A stretch of 47,179 nucleotides of DNA from Candidatus Zixiibacteriota bacterium (GCA_024276275.1 JAJRXM010000067.1:1-47179); one strand, 5' to 3'. Positions 36,387-46,396 are shown, counted from the first letter of the stretch. Notes: generated from the letters alone by a model not told the origin. Numbers and translations: made by a program.

Positions 36387-37940
36387 ATGAAAAATCTGTT
36401 ACTTCCCATATTTATCTGCTTGAGTATAATTACAGTATCTTCAGTACGTGCTGTAGACAATACTGCCTTTAAAGAATTAATCGTAGTTATGGACTCAGCA
36501 AAAATTCTTGAGACTCCAGTTTTTGCTCCAAAGACCTGGGAGAAAGCTATCAAAGCTTTTGATAAAGCAAGAAAGGAAATTAAACAGAATAAAAAACAAA
36601 AGAATGTAGATAAAGCAGTTTCACAAGCAAGAGAATACACCGAGAATGCAATCCGTGCAACCGAGGTCGGTAAACTATCTTTACAGGAATATCTAGAAGC
36701 ACGCCAAAAAGCAAATGATGCCAAGGCACCGTCACTAGTACCTGAATTATATAAAAAAGCAGAATTACAGTTTATTAAAGCAACCGCAAAAGTTGAATCA
36801 GGCAATGTAAAGAACGCTCTTAAAGAAGCTCAAAAAGCAAGTCCGCTTTATTTAACCGCCGAAATGGAAGCTATCAGAACCGATATTTTGGGTAAAGCTG
36901 ACCGTCTTATAGAAAAATCATTGGCCGATGATGCCGGAAAGTTTGCACTCTCTACTTTAGATAAAGCTAAAACTGCCCGACTAAAAGCAAATACAATAAT
37001 CAGCAGAGATAGATATAACAGAAAAGATGCCATCGTAGAAGCAAATCGTGCCGAATATGAAGCACGACATGCCTCTAATATTGCTCTGTCTGTAAGAGCC
37101 TTAAACAGAAATGATCAGGCTTGGGAAAAATTAATGCTTGTTTATGAAATTCAGATGAATCGTGTCGGTAAAGAAATTGACTTGGAAAATCTTCCTTTTG
37201 ACAACGGTCCCCTTGCTGCTGCTGATACATTGATTATGTATATTAAAAATTTACAAAAAGAAAACAAACAACTTACTACACAAATGGCTGATCTCTCCGG
37301 AAATGTAACAACTGAGTTAATCACTCTTCTCTCACAATTTAATGAATCCTCCGATGATACCAATCCACTAACATTAACAAACACAATCGGAAAACAAATA
37401 GAAACTCTTATTGCTGATAACAAATCTCTTTCTGAACAAGTCCAAACAAGCAGTACACAACTATCTGAATTAAAATCTGAGTATGGTACCGTTACTGGTC
37501 AGCTTGCAACACGTGTTGAACGAGAAGAAAAATTCAAAAAAGCAAAACAAATGCTCAACCCGTCTGAAGGTGAAGTCCTTTTCAATTCAGCAAATGATAT
37601 AGTCCTTCGTTTAAGCGGTTTGTCTTTTGATGTTAATAAAAGTAATATCAAAGACTGTCACATGGGATTACTTGAAAAAGTTAAAGAAACTATACAAATG
37701 TTTCCAGATGCTCTTATACGTGTTGAAGGACATACTGATTATAATGGTGAGGCATCCCGCAATGTCTTGCTGTCTGAAAAACGTGCCCTGGCAGTCATGC
37801 AGTATTTACGCCAGAGTCTGTTGATTTCAGCATCCAAGATATCATCAGTAGGATACGGGGCCGATCATCCTATTGCCTCAAACCAAACCGAAGACGGTCG
37901 TGCCAAAAACCGTCGTATAGATATTATTTTAATGCGGTAA
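36387..37940 (+). CDS. OmpA-family protein with DUF4398-like helical N-terminus
   Basis: The start is set at the ATG 36387-36389 because it has AAAGGG 6 bp upstream and a signal peptide (KNLLLPIFICLSIITVSSVRA). A longer frame begins at 36360. The 517-residue protein has a helical repeat region at about 30-240 with regular A and K spacing (DUF4398-like), then a coiled coil at about 280-380. A C-terminal OmpA peptidoglycan-binding domain is present: GLSFDVNKSNI, VEGHTDYNGEASRNVLLSEKRA, and the final DGRAKNRRIDIILM. It likely anchors the outer membrane to the cell wall. It is a single-gene unit with its own terminator. Confidence 0.92.
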   Translation: MKNLLLPIFICLSIITVSSVRAVDNTAFKELIVVMDSAKILETPVFAPKTWEKAIKAFDKARKEIKQNKKQKNVDKAVSQAREYTENAIRATEVGKLSLQEYLEARQKANDAKAPSLVPELYKKAELQFIKATAKVESGNVKNALKEAQKASPLYLTAEMEAIRTDILGKADRLIEKSLADDAGKFALSTLDKAKTARLKANTIISRDRYNRKDAIVEANRAEYEARHASNIALSVRALNRNDQAWEKLMLVYEIQMNRVGKEIDLENLPFDNGPLAAADTLIMYIKNLQKENKQLTTQMADLSGNVTTELITLLSQFNESSDDTNPLTLTNTIGKQIETLIADNKSLSEQVQTSSTQLSELKSEYGTVTGQLATRVEREEKFKKAKQMLNPSEGEVLFNSANDIVLRLSGLSFDVNKSNIKDCHMGLLEKVKETIQMFPDALIRVEGHTDYNGEASRNVLLSEKRALAVMQYLRQSLLISASKISSVGYGADHPIASNQTEDGRAKNRRIDIILMR

Positions 37941-37962
37941 ATATAGTTTATATAAAAACACA

Positions 37963-37996
37963 AAGACCTATGTCATTTGACTTAGGTCTTTTTTAT
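37963..37996. terminator. Bidirectional terminator between the OmpA gene and the TolB-like gene
   Basis: AAGACCTA (37963-37970) pairs with TAGGTCTT (37983-37990), and GTC/GAC inside extends it. T-runs are on the + side, with a modest A-rich stretch on the other. It terminates the + gene and is located 26-59 bp past the end of the convergent minus gene. Confidence 0.8.
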
Positions 37997-38021
37997 TTAG
38001 ATAAACGTAATCGAATAAATA

Positions 38022-40886
38022 TTATGGTGCTGTTATTGAATTTGACCACCCAGGGGTATCACTGACACCGTCAAAAGTTAACTGGGTTTTTACAAATGTG
38101 TTGATATTCACTTTATATACATTTGAGTTTGTAATAGTAGGTTGGTCATCGAAAGCTATTTCATTCCCATCGGGTGATGCTGATAATGTAAAGATACGAT
38201 GCGAGAGATTAGGTATAGTCGTTACCGAACCACCATCTAATGACACCAGTTTTATATTATAAGCAGTACCCGTATTGTCAGAATCGACAGTATAGGCGAG
38301 CATATTTTTTGTCGGTAAAAGTGTAAGATTAAAAGAAGTGGTTGCTTCAGTTGCGAGTGTTGTTGTAGTACCGTTCATTGTAGTTTTCATTATTTTACTT
38401 GATCTTGATGATGCACCAATCTCCAATATATATACAAATGCTGTTCCATCTGCAGTCCACTCAATTGATCTAACGCCTCCGGTAAAAGGTCCCGTTATAT
38501 GAACCATCCCTGTTCCATCAAGATTAATAGTTGATATAAAAAGTGAATCCGAGAATCCACTAATAAAAGCAAATTTAGAGCCATCCGGAGAATAGCGTAG
38601 CATACCTCTAGGGTAACCACTACTAAATAATTTGGTATAACCTCCAGGAATAAACGCAGAATAGGGACCAGTTGTGCCGATTATTGTTTGGTGTTTTCCT
38701 GAAAACAGTAATTCATTAAAAGTAGTATCCGGATACCAAGATTGTTTAGAAGTGTTACGAGATGAAAGCCTGAAAGATGAGCCTCTGATTATCTGAACAG
38801 AGTTTGTTAACGATCCGTTTGCTCTTATAGCATGCACTTCATTACTAAAAGCAGTGATGTCCATTGAAATGTATGAATTATTTGGAGACCAACAAAGATT
38901 ATTTCCATTAGTTCTATTGAATCCGCCATTGATCCCTGCTAATTTTGTTTTGTTGCTTCCGTCAGGATTCATTTTCCATACAGCAGAGGTACCATCGGAA
39001 TCAGATAAATATGCGATTGAACTCACTACAGCAGCTTGAGTTGATGCTATGAGTGTGTCAATCGCTTTTACATTAAGGTCACCTGTTGCGGTTACATGGA
39101 CAGTGACCGTATCAGTGAGTGGGTTAAGAGAAATAATAGATGTAAACTGTCCGGTTGCATCGGTGAATCCGGTAGACGGGTCAGCTCCACCTCCGATAGT
39201 GAATAGGTCTATCTTGATACCTGCTTTATATTGAGTAACACCTGCGGTATCGACTATACCGGCACGGATGCCTAAAACATTGGCACCACTAGATGTAATT
39301 ATCGGATCCATGTTTGTTTCAAGAACTATACCCGGTTGTACTACAACTGTTTTGGCGGTAAGAGAACCAACCTCCTCACCAAAAGCACCTGCCGAATAAG
39401 AAAAGCCTATGGGTGTTGGAATAACTGTTGCGGAGTTATCAGCAATAGTAGCTCCATAGACTCGACCATCACCAAAAGCACTTCCGGTAGGTGTCCAATT
39501 TACCTCGCCACTTATTGGAACTATGACATTAGGAGTATGACTCTTTAAATCTATAAATTTTGTATCAACAATTTGTGCTTTCCATTTCATTGCAGGAATT
39601 TGAGCTACCGTTACATCTAAATTCAGATTACGGTTGGCATTAGAATAGTCGGTAAGACCTGCCTGAAAGGCTCCTAACATAAAGTTCGCAACAGCCTCAA
39701 ATGCATCTTTAAGACTTTGTATTTGATTCAGCCCTGACCTGGTTGAAATAGAGCCACCCAATCCTAAACCGTTGAGAAGTTGACCGACTAAATCCTGGAA
39801 ACTAATTGGGGGCGGGTCGTTTTTGGCATATAGCATGACAATAGCTGATGTTTTATTAGGTACTATAATTGTATCGGAATCAAAAGATAAAGTCATAGAA
39901 TCTATTTTGGCTGGCATCATACCGACGACAAGGCGGTTTACTACAAAATCTATTATTGTCAATGATGCCGAAATAAACGCAGCTAAGGGGAAATTACCAA
40001 CAATGCCGACTGCTCCTGTTACTAAAGCATACGTCTGAGCAGTAGGACTTATCACCGTGTTTCCGAATTCTTTAACAACGACATATAACTGCATGCGATA
40101 AGCAAGCTGCGTATCGGTTAAACGGGTTACAGAAACTGCTGAACTAAATGCAGGAGACGGAAATAAAACTGCGGCAGAATCTGCTAAAGCTGCAAATAGT
40201 TCTGTGTATTTTTGAGACTGCTCCACTACCCCACTTGAAGCCATTAGAGCATCTAACAGCTCTAATGCTTGTGGATTATCAGATGATAAACGAGAGGTAA
40301 GACTTATGAGAGATAAAGAATCGCTGCCATTAATTAATGAGTCAAGGGCTGACAACATTGAGGTCATCATCTGCTCTTCAAGTCCGGGAGTAGTTGGTAT
40401 AGACGCAGAAATAGTTTGAAGAGACGTTGCAATCGACTGCCAGTCGGTAACAAGTTGAGTCGTTGTTCCCGGAGAAGGCGTTAAAGCTGTAACGGCAAAA
40501 ATATCAGCACCAAATGCAATCGTGTCACCGCTCAAAGTATCAATAATCGCAACTGATAAATTTGATTGTGATGTATCAATCGTCATTGTAACAGAGTCTA
40601 TAAAAATCGGAATTGTAACCCGAACAGATGTTGTGTCTGATGAGAACAAAGGCGTAATTGAACCATTGACTACCGCAACTGCAGCATCTAAATTTAAACC
40701 TGTTGTATTAAGTCCTTCGATAGTTACTACTGTAAGAGGAGGTCCTGTAACAGGGAGAACTGTTATTGTTTGTCCAATCGTACCACCTGTATCAGAGTCG
40801 GTTGGATTATTTTTAGAACAACTTAATAATGTTAAACTAAGCAGGACTAATAATGACAATGTTGAGAACATAATTCTTCGAAGCAT
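38022..40886 (-). CDS. Large lipoprotein with IPT/TIG-like N-terminus and TolB-type propeller
   Basis: The 954-residue protein has a signal peptide with lipobox LLSC at about residue 20-23. Residues about 40-130 look like an IPT/TIG Ig-like domain (VTGPPLTVVTIEGLN). A long helical/beta middle part follows, with an Ig-like carboxypeptidase-regulatory-type segment at about 540-620. The C-terminal third has TolB/PD40 beta-propeller repeats (SPDGSKFAFISG, WTADGTAFVYI, SPDGNEIAFDDQ). The gene appears intact. It probably sits at the outer membrane. The substrate or partner is unknown. It has its own unit, convergent with the OmpA gene. Confidence 0.83.
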   Translation of the reverse strand: MLRRIMFSTLSLLVLLSLTLLSCSKNNPTDSDTGGTIGQTITVLPVTGPPLTVVTIEGLNTTGLNLDAAVAVVNGSITPLFSSDTTSVRVTIPIFIDSVTMTIDTSQSNLSVAIIDTLSGDTIAFGADIFAVTALTPSPGTTTQLVTDWQSIATSLQTISASIPTTPGLEEQMMTSMLSALDSLINGSDSLSLISLTSRLSSDNPQALELLDALMASSGVVEQSQKYTELFAALADSAAVLFPSPAFSSAVSVTRLTDTQLAYRMQLYVVVKEFGNTVISPTAQTYALVTGAVGIVGNFPLAAFISASLTIIDFVVNRLVVGMMPAKIDSMTLSFDSDTIIVPNKTSAIVMLYAKNDPPPISFQDLVGQLLNGLGLGGSISTRSGLNQIQSLKDAFEAVANFMLGAFQAGLTDYSNANRNLNLDVTVAQIPAMKWKAQIVDTKFIDLKSHTPNVIVPISGEVNWTPTGSAFGDGRVYGATIADNSATVIPTPIGFSYSAGAFGEEVGSLTAKTVVVQPGIVLETNMDPIITSSGANVLGIRAGIVDTAGVTQYKAGIKIDLFTIGGGADPSTGFTDATGQFTSIISLNPLTDTVTVHVTATGDLNVKAIDTLIASTQAAVVSSIAYLSDSDGTSAVWKMNPDGSNKTKLAGINGGFNRTNGNNLCWSPNNSYISMDITAFSNEVHAIRANGSLTNSVQIIRGSSFRLSSRNTSKQSWYPDTTFNELLFSGKHQTIIGTTGPYSAFIPGGYTKLFSSGYPRGMLRYSPDGSKFAFISGFSDSLFISTINLDGTGMVHITGPFTGGVRSIEWTADGTAFVYILEIGASSRSSKIMKTTMNGTTTTLATEATTSFNLTLLPTKNMLAYTVDSDNTGTAYNIKLVSLDGGSVTTIPNLSHRIFTLSASPDGNEIAFDDQPTITNSNVYKVNINTFVKTQLTFDGVSDTPGWSNSITAP

Positions 40887-41055
40887 AAAAACCCCATATT
40901 TGATTTAATTATTTTATATATAGGACAATATACGTCTATTATTAAAATAAACAAGAAGTTTTTTAGGTAATCCTAACAGCAATTAAGATTGTTTTTTCTG
41001 CCTGTTAATTGTGTTGTGTATATATTACGATAAGAACATAACTAATTAGAAATCA

Positions 41056-41088
41056 AAAGCCCTGAGTCTTTTGACGACTTAGGGCTTT
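41056..41088 (-). terminator. Hairpin terminator after the S74-domain gene
   Basis: AAAGCCCTGAGTC (41056-41068) pairs with GACTTAGGGCTTT (41076-41088) over 13 bp with one wobble. On the minus strand it is followed by only TTTTG-type residues, so the termination strength is moderate. It lies 26 bp past the gene's stop. Confidence 0.7.
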
Positions 41089-41113
41089 GTACATAAGAGT
41101 ATGCAGTTTAGTT

Positions 41114-43408
41114 TTATTTAATGCCGTAAGTTGCATTTCCATTAGAACTGTTGTGTTTTGCAAGTTTTGTAACTAATGCTTTAAGTTCAGCAATTTCTTT
41201 TTGCATTGCAGTAATGTTTGTCTGCTGTTCTTTCGAAGCTTCTATTAGTAAGGCAACTAAACGAGGATAATCAACCGATTTAGCATCAATTCCGTTTTCT
41301 TCATAGACAACAACTTCAGGAATTACAGAACCTACCTCTTCGGCTATTAATCCGATATCATGTTTCCCGTTTGATTTCCAATCATATTCTACGCCACGCA
41401 GTTTTTGTAGTTTCTCAATGGCATTATCTATTGTACGGATATTTTCTTTCCAACGACGAGAACTATAAGTAGTCCACGCATCGGCAATCGGGTCTGTCAA
41501 AGAACCTTGTACTACAGTTAAGATATTGGTGCCAACTGCTCCACCGAGTCTAAGGTCACCGTCAACTTGCAAATCAACAAGTCCATCAGAATCTAAGTCG
41601 GCAATTTCGACTCTGCTATTTGCAAACCCCATAGCAGAATTATTTGAGATGACTCTTACCCGCCCACTGTTACCAGCAGACTCAAGAACTACTGTTGTAT
41701 CACGCAAGGTATCCCCAAAGACAAGACTTGAGCTAACCGAGTCAACGGTAATTTCTATATATCTGTCCAACTCGCCGGTGACACCTAAGTATGCCCCTTC
41801 TTTACTGGAGTTTGCTGCAGCACTTCCTCGAGGCAGAAAATTAACAGCACTTGCAAGAGAGGCACCTGCCTTAAATTTTGCTACTTTCTTAGCACCCCTG
41901 AGAGTCATACCACTATTACCTTTGTTGTCAATCCGAAGGTCAATGAGTCCGCTATCATTTAAAGTAGAATCTATTAGAGTAAGCCCTACTTCTGTACTTG
42001 AGACGAATCCTTCCAATGCTCTCTTAGCATCCGCTTTGCTTAGACTTAACATAGTACCGACACTATCAACAACCACATCAAATAATCCATCGTCATCAGA
42101 GTCAACATCAAGATATCTTAAACTTAAATTACCACCGGTTGTATCGTTCAGAACGACAGATGATTTAATTTGAATTGTTGCTCCGGTTTGCGGATTACGA
42201 CCGGTTCGTGCTTGACGTTGACTAACACCACCGTCACCGGCAGAGTCAATTATATCTGAAGATATATTGTTAATCAGATCAGCTTTGTTCATCCGAGAAA
42301 CTGTACCGCCGGAGTCAGCTTGAACAGAAAACGTAGTATCTCTAGTTGAATCTATAAAAACAATTCCAACACCTTCTGTTGTAACAACAATTGAGGACTC
42401 CCTACCGAATGCCCGCATAGCAATTTCTGTCCCGGCAGAATCCGGATTACTGACTGGAGAAAGCACCGCAGGGCCGTCTAAGTAAAGTCGAGCTTTTTCA
42501 CTATCACCGTAAAGCCCTACAATATCGGTAGTATCTGAACCGCTGTTGGAAATTTTAAGAACAGTCACATGACCTTTATGTCTTCCCCTATCAACAGCAC
42601 TGGTTACTACTATTCCGCTGTCAATGGCATTATTATCACCTACTTCAACTCTCGAAAAATCCGGGTCACCAAAAATACCGACCAAGCCGGTAGTATCCGA
42701 ACCGCTGTTGGAAATTTTAAGAACAGTCACATGACCTTTATGTCTTCCCCTATCAACAGCACTGGTTACTACTATACTACTGTCAATAGCATTATTATCA
42801 CCTACTTCAACTCTCGAAAAATCCGGGTCACCAAAAATACCGACCAAGCCGGTAGTATCCGAACCACTATTGGAAATTTTAAGAACAGTCACATGACCGC
42901 GATGCTCAACTGCTCTGACTTCGTTAACAATTACAACTTCACTATCTGGAACAGCACCGGAACTTCTGGCATCTAAAACTACTCTTCCCGGAGAAGTCTT
43001 AAGGTCACCGTCAACAGATGTTGAAACTGCTGATATCGGAACAGAATATAACCTCGACCGAGGCGAAATCGGCAAATCACTTCCCACCTGAACTTCTAAG
43101 AAAAGAGAATCGGAACGAACAGGAAACGATGACAAATCTAAAGGAGTGAATTCACCTAAAGTGACAGAAAATAATCCTCCGACTACAGTCACACCATGTG
43201 TTTCTTCCCACAAAATCACACCACCGATTGAATCGGAATAGAGCCGGTACGTAATATCAAAAAAACTGTCAACTGAAAAACCGGAGGCATCGGTCAATCT
43301 GCCTTGATACTTCATTGTCGTTGGCGATGCTGAAAAAACTGTAATAGCAATAACCACAATGATAACTGCTGTAATTGCAAACTGTTTTAAGTAACATTTG
43401 AATGACAT
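41114..43408 (-). CDS. Secreted tail-fibre-like protein with C-terminal peptidase S74 chaperone domain
   Basis: The 764-residue protein has a signal sequence and a conserved N-terminal module (MKYQGRLTDASGFSVDSFFDI). A long repetitive beta-rich shaft follows, with three copies of a 54-residue unit, two complete and one partial. The C-terminal part is an S74 intramolecular chaperone: SSRRWKENIRTID with the Ser/Lys pair, EYDWKSNGKHDIGLIAEEV and VDYPRLVALLIEA. It ends in a coiled coil (QQTNITAMQKEIAELKALV). In phage and bacterial proteins this domain trimerises the shaft and may cut itself off. Here a cell-surface fibre is likely. No phage genes are nearby. Confidence 0.88.
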   Translation of the reverse strand: MSFKCYLKQFAITAVIIVVIAITVFSASPTTMKYQGRLTDASGFSVDSFFDITYRLYSDSIGGVILWEETHGVTVVGGLFSVTLGEFTPLDLSSFPVRSDSLFLEVQVGSDLPISPRSRLYSVPISAVSTSVDGDLKTSPGRVVLDARSSGAVPDSEVVIVNEVRAVEHRGHVTVLKISNSGSDTTGLVGIFGDPDFSRVEVGDNNAIDSSIVVTSAVDRGRHKGHVTVLKISNSGSDTTGLVGIFGDPDFSRVEVGDNNAIDSGIVVTSAVDRGRHKGHVTVLKISNSGSDTTDIVGLYGDSEKARLYLDGPAVLSPVSNPDSAGTEIAMRAFGRESSIVVTTEGVGIVFIDSTRDTTFSVQADSGGTVSRMNKADLINNISSDIIDSAGDGGVSQRQARTGRNPQTGATIQIKSSVVLNDTTGGNLSLRYLDVDSDDDGLFDVVVDSVGTMLSLSKADAKRALEGFVSSTEVGLTLIDSTLNDSGLIDLRIDNKGNSGMTLRGAKKVAKFKAGASLASAVNFLPRGSAAANSSKEGAYLGVTGELDRYIEITVDSVSSSLVFGDTLRDTTVVLESAGNSGRVRVISNNSAMGFANSRVEIADLDSDGLVDLQVDGDLRLGGAVGTNILTVVQGSLTDPIADAWTTYSSRRWKENIRTIDNAIEKLQKLRGVEYDWKSNGKHDIGLIAEEVGSVIPEVVVYEENGIDAKSVDYPRLVALLIEASKEQQTNITAMQKEIAELKALVTKLAKHNSSNGNATYGIK
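42515..42898 (-). repeat. 162-bp tandem repeat inside the S74-domain gene
   Basis: Units 42737-42898 and 42575-42736 are almost identical in DNA (a handful of substitutions), and a third partial unit follows at about 42515-42574. The repeated 54 residues start GHVTVLKISNSGSDTT and end SAVDRGRHK. The near-identity at DNA level indicates recent duplication or gene conversion, which changes shaft length in steps of 54 residues. Confidence 0.9.
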
Positions 43409-43606
43409 AAAATTCTCCTGTTATAAGTATATTTTTATATGTTTATTTTTTTTAACGCATTCGAAAGAACAATTCAAAGAAAAGTACAAGAACAATATTA
43501 GCCTAAATATAGCTATTTTGTTTTGTTTTGCAAGCATTTATTATGGATTGAAGGAAATCATATTTGGAGAAATATTTTCATTTTTTTCTCCTGTATCCAA
43601 AGAATA

Positions 43607-43633
43607 AAGCCTTAAGTTTTCTACTTAAGGCTT
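43607..43633 (-). terminator. Hairpin terminator of the rubrerythrin gene
   Basis: AAGCCTTAAGT (43607-43617) pairs with ACTTAAGGCTT (43623-43633). On the minus strand it is followed by TATTCTTTGG, a weak T-tract. It is 40 bp after the stop of rubrerythrin and 199 bp from the start of the S74 gene. The arms resemble the tRNA-Leu unit terminator at 35794. Confidence 0.7.
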
Positions 43634-43672
43634 CTGTAACAAAAATATAATTTTAAAAATAAACAAAATTAT

Positions 43673-44251
43673 CTACCAATTTTCACCTAACAATTCAAAA
43701 TGTGCCTGTGGATGCAGGCATGCCAGGCATACTTTCGGGGCATCTTCGGATTCATGCAGGTATCCGCAATTCCTACAACGCCAGACAACTTTTCCGTTTC
43801 TTTTAAAAACTTTACCTGCCTCGAGATTATCTGCGAGTTCTTTGTATCGCTTCCCGTGTTGTTTTTCAGCTATAGAAATCATTTCAAATGCTAATGCAAT
43901 TTTATCAAAGCCTTCTTCTTTAGCAATTTTTGCAAATGCAGGATACATTTCTGTCCATTCATGTTCCTCGCCTGCTGCAGCTGCTCTTAAATTGTCAAGA
44001 GTTGTGCTTATTTTTCCTGCCGGAAATGTTTCTGTAATCTGTACATCTCCACCCTCAAGGAATTTAAAAAACCTTTTGGCATGTTCTTTTTCATGGTTCG
44101 CAGTTTCCTCAAATATATCTGCTATCTGAACTAATCCTTCCTTTTTAGCAACACCTGCAAAGTATGTATATCTGTTTCTTGCCTGAGACTCACCGGCAAA
44201 AGCTATAAGTAAGTTTTTTTCTGTTTGGGTACCTTTAATACTTTTCTTCAT
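43673..44251 (-). CDS. Rubrerythrin
   Basis: The start is placed at ATG 44249-44251, which has AGGAG upstream and gives MKKSIKGTQTEKNLL; a 12-residue longer frame exists. The 192-residue protein has a four-helix ferritin-like diiron domain (FAGESQARNRY, EETANHEKEHAKRFF, EEHEWTEMYP, EKQHGKRY) and a C-terminal rubredoxin domain with CRNC and CLAC iron ligands. Rubrerythrins reduce hydrogen peroxide in anaerobes and microaerophiles, so the organism probably avoids high oxygen. It is a single gene with its own terminator. Confidence 0.96.
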   Translation of the reverse strand: MKKSIKGTQTEKNLLIAFAGESQARNRYTYFAGVAKKEGLVQIADIFEETANHEKEHAKRFFKFLEGGDVQITETFPAGKISTTLDNLRAAAAGEEHEWTEMYPAFAKIAKEEGFDKIALAFEMISIAEKQHGKRYKELADNLEAGKVFKRNGKVVWRCRNCGYLHESEDAPKVCLACLHPQAHFELLGENW

Positions 44252-44431
44252 ATTTGCTCTCCTAAAGTTAGAAATTTTTAAAAACATACTATTTATATAC
44301 TAACTTGTCAATTATTTACTGTCGGGCTAAGACAGATAAAAGGAACATCTACATTTCTTTAAAAAGTGATTGTAAAACCTAAAATTAATTTGTTCTTTGG
44401 TGTCAACCTAGCAATAAGCCAACGAGGAAAA

Positions 44432-44896
44432 ATGGAACCAAAAATAGAAAAAAAAGCAGCGTTCAAAATTATCGGAATACAATTTAGAGGCAATAATGAT
44501 AATAATGCATGCCCTAAACTATGGGACAAATTCTTACCCAGAATAATAGAAGTTAAACCGTTCATGGTTGAACCGGCAACTGCTTTTGGTGTTTGTTCTA
44601 ACTATGATATGAAAGAGAATATTTTAGACTATACCGTTGGTTTAGAAGTCAAAGATTTTAGCACAATTCCCGATGATATGGTCTCGATGGAAATTCCCGA
44701 ACAGGAATATGCCATATTTGAATGCACCCTGCCGACTCTTATGACAGCATTAGAAAAGATACAAAAAAAATGGCTGCCGAAATCAAACTATATGAGAGCT
44801 GCCGGTCCAGAGTTTGAGCTATATGACTCTGACTTTGACCCTGAAAATCCGGAATCAAAGTTATATTTATACATACCGATTATTTCCAAAAAATAG
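44432..44896 (+). CDS. GyrI-like small-molecule-binding domain protein
   Basis: The start is set at ATG 44432-44434, preceded by GAGGAA; a 22-residue longer frame lacks a ribosome site. The 154-residue protein contains only the AraC-type effector-binding/GyrI-like fold (KAAFKIIGIQFRG, FGVCSNYDMKENILDYTVGLEV, EQEYAIFECTLP, FELYDSDFDPENPESKLYLYIPI). There is no HTH domain. Such stand-alone domains bind or hydrolyse small hydrophobic compounds, or act as gyrase inhibitors in a few cases. Ligand unknown. Confidence 0.85.
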   Translation: MEPKIEKKAAFKIIGIQFRGNNDNNACPKLWDKFLPRIIEVKPFMVEPATAFGVCSNYDMKENILDYTVGLEVKDFSTIPDDMVSMEIPEQEYAIFECTLPTLMTALEKIQKKWLPKSNYMRAAGPEFELYDSDFDPENPESKLYLYIPIISKK

Positions 44897-44988
44897 AATC
44901 AGACTAAACCTGTTTAAGATAGATGCTTGACATTTTGATAATATAATCGATATTCGGTTTATGAATTCATTCTATCGAAAGAAATGTT

Positions 44989-46242
44989 TTGCCTAAACCA
45001 AAAATAATCGTAATCGGTGCCGGTCCATCCGGCATGTTTGCTGCGGGGGAAGCATCTAAACTAGGTGCCGATGTAACAACCCTTGAGAAAAAACCTCTTC
45101 CCGGAATTAAACTTCGCATAACAGGTAAAGGAAGATGTAACCTTACCAACATTGCACCTATTCCTCAATTCATTGAACGATTTGGGAAAAACGGCAAATT
45201 TCTTCGACAGGCATTTCATTCTTTCTTCTCCCCCGATGTCGCGGCTTTATTTAAAGAGATGGGCGTTGATATTCAAACTGAACGAGGTGGTCGGGTTTTT
45301 CCAAACGGTAATGATGCACCGGCAGTTGCCGATGCTCTTGTCAACTGGACAAAAAAGCAGGGCGTAAAAATTAAAACCGATACAACCGTTACTGAACTTT
45401 TAATAAACGACAATACAATAATCGGAGTGCAAACAAAAGAGAAAGAATATAAAGCGGACCGAATTATTCTTACTACCGGAGGGGCATCATACCCTGTCAC
45501 AGGCTCAACCGGTGACGGTTACAATTTCGCTAAAGCAATCGGACATACAGTCATCGCAATTAGACCGGCTTTAGTTCCGCTTGAAGTAAAAGGAACAATC
45601 GCTAAACGATTAGATAAACTGCATTTAAAAAACATTAATGCCCGTGTTTTTGCCGACGGAAAAAAAACCGGTGAAAAATTCGGTGAACTTTTTTTCAGGT
45701 CTAACACTCTAGCAGGACCGATAATATTATCTCTCAGTAGAAATATTGTCGACCAGATAAATGATAAAGTAAAAAATATCTTTCTCACTATTGACTTAAA
45801 ACCTGCTTTGGATAATAAAAAACTCGATGCCCGTTTAGTTCGTGAATTTCAAACAAATAATAAAACTGCAATTGTAACAATCCTTGAAAAACTTCTTCCT
45901 CTGCAGTTAATAGAAATTTGTTTAGAACAAACTTCAATTCGATTTGACAGCATAGGCTCGCAGATAACTGCAGATGAACGAAAACGGCTTCGGATGTGGC
46001 TAAAAGATTTCAAAATGGAAATTACCGGTTATCGACCGTTTAAAGAGGCTATTATCACAAACGGCGGAGTAAACACAAAAGAAATAAATCCAAAAACGAT
46101 GGAATCTAAAATAATTTCCGGTCTTTATATTGCCGGAGAATTACTGGATATCAACGGTGACACAGGCGGGTATAACCTGCAGGCATCATTTTCAACCGGG
46201 TGGTTGGCAGGACATTCAGCTGCTCTTTCCTGCTTTAAGTAA
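44989..46242 (+). CDS. BaiN/HI0933-family NAD(P)/FAD-dependent oxidoreductase
   Basis: The start is a TTG at 44989-44991, giving LPKPKIIVIGAGPSG; an upstream ATG is out of frame. The 417-residue flavoprotein has the FAD-binding GAGPSGMFAAGEA Rossmann motif. The family signature RITGKGRCNLTN, TTGGASYPVTGSTGDGY and the C-terminal LYIAGELLDINGDTGGYNLQ are intact. Proteins of this family reduce flavin-linked substrates in varied pathways. The specific substrate is unknown. It is a single gene, convergent to the dockerin protein. Confidence 0.92.
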   Translation: MPKPKIIVIGAGPSGMFAAGEASKLGADVTTLEKKPLPGIKLRITGKGRCNLTNIAPIPQFIERFGKNGKFLRQAFHSFFSPDVAALFKEMGVDIQTERGGRVFPNGNDAPAVADALVNWTKKQGVKIKTDTTVTELLINDNTIIGVQTKEKEYKADRIILTTGGASYPVTGSTGDGYNFAKAIGHTVIAIRPALVPLEVKGTIAKRLDKLHLKNINARVFADGKKTGEKFGELFFRSNTLAGPIILSLSRNIVDQINDKVKNIFLTIDLKPALDNKKLDARLVREFQTNNKTAIVTILEKLLPLQLIEICLEQTSIRFDSIGSQITADERKRLRMWLKDFKMEITGYRPFKEAIITNGGVNTKEINPKTMESKIISGLYIAGELLDINGDTGGYNLQASFSTGWLAGHSAALSCFK

Positions 46243-46303
46243 TTTTATAATATTTCGATAATAAGTCGGCCGATAGGATATCTATCTGCCGATATTTTAA
46301 TCA

Positions 46304-46396
46304 TTATGGCTGTAACAACGGTGGACAATCCGGCGGAGTTGGCCCTCCTTGAAACATATAGTTTGCACAACGAACTAAATCTCCAATATCAATCTC
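46304..46396 (-). other. Detached second half of the dockerin-like domain, beyond an in-frame TGA
   Basis: Reading in the same frame past the TGA at 46397-46399 gives 30 further codons to a TAA at 46304-46306: EIDIGDLVRCANYMFQGGPT and then PPDC with a short tail. This is the second calcium-binding repeat of a dockerin-like pair, matching the first (DISDLVSMVSYMFGGGPAP). The TGA sits where the loop needs its Gly, so GGA to TGA is the obvious origin. Confidence 0.85.

Noticed and set aside
42569-42976. 135-codon ORF on the plus strand with internal repeats
   Set aside because: It is a shadow of the tandem repeat in the minus-strand S74 gene.
41114-43408. Prophage tail fibre
   Set aside because: The S74 domain is typical of phage fibres, but the protein has a Sec signal peptide and no phage structural, lysis or integrase gene is nearby.
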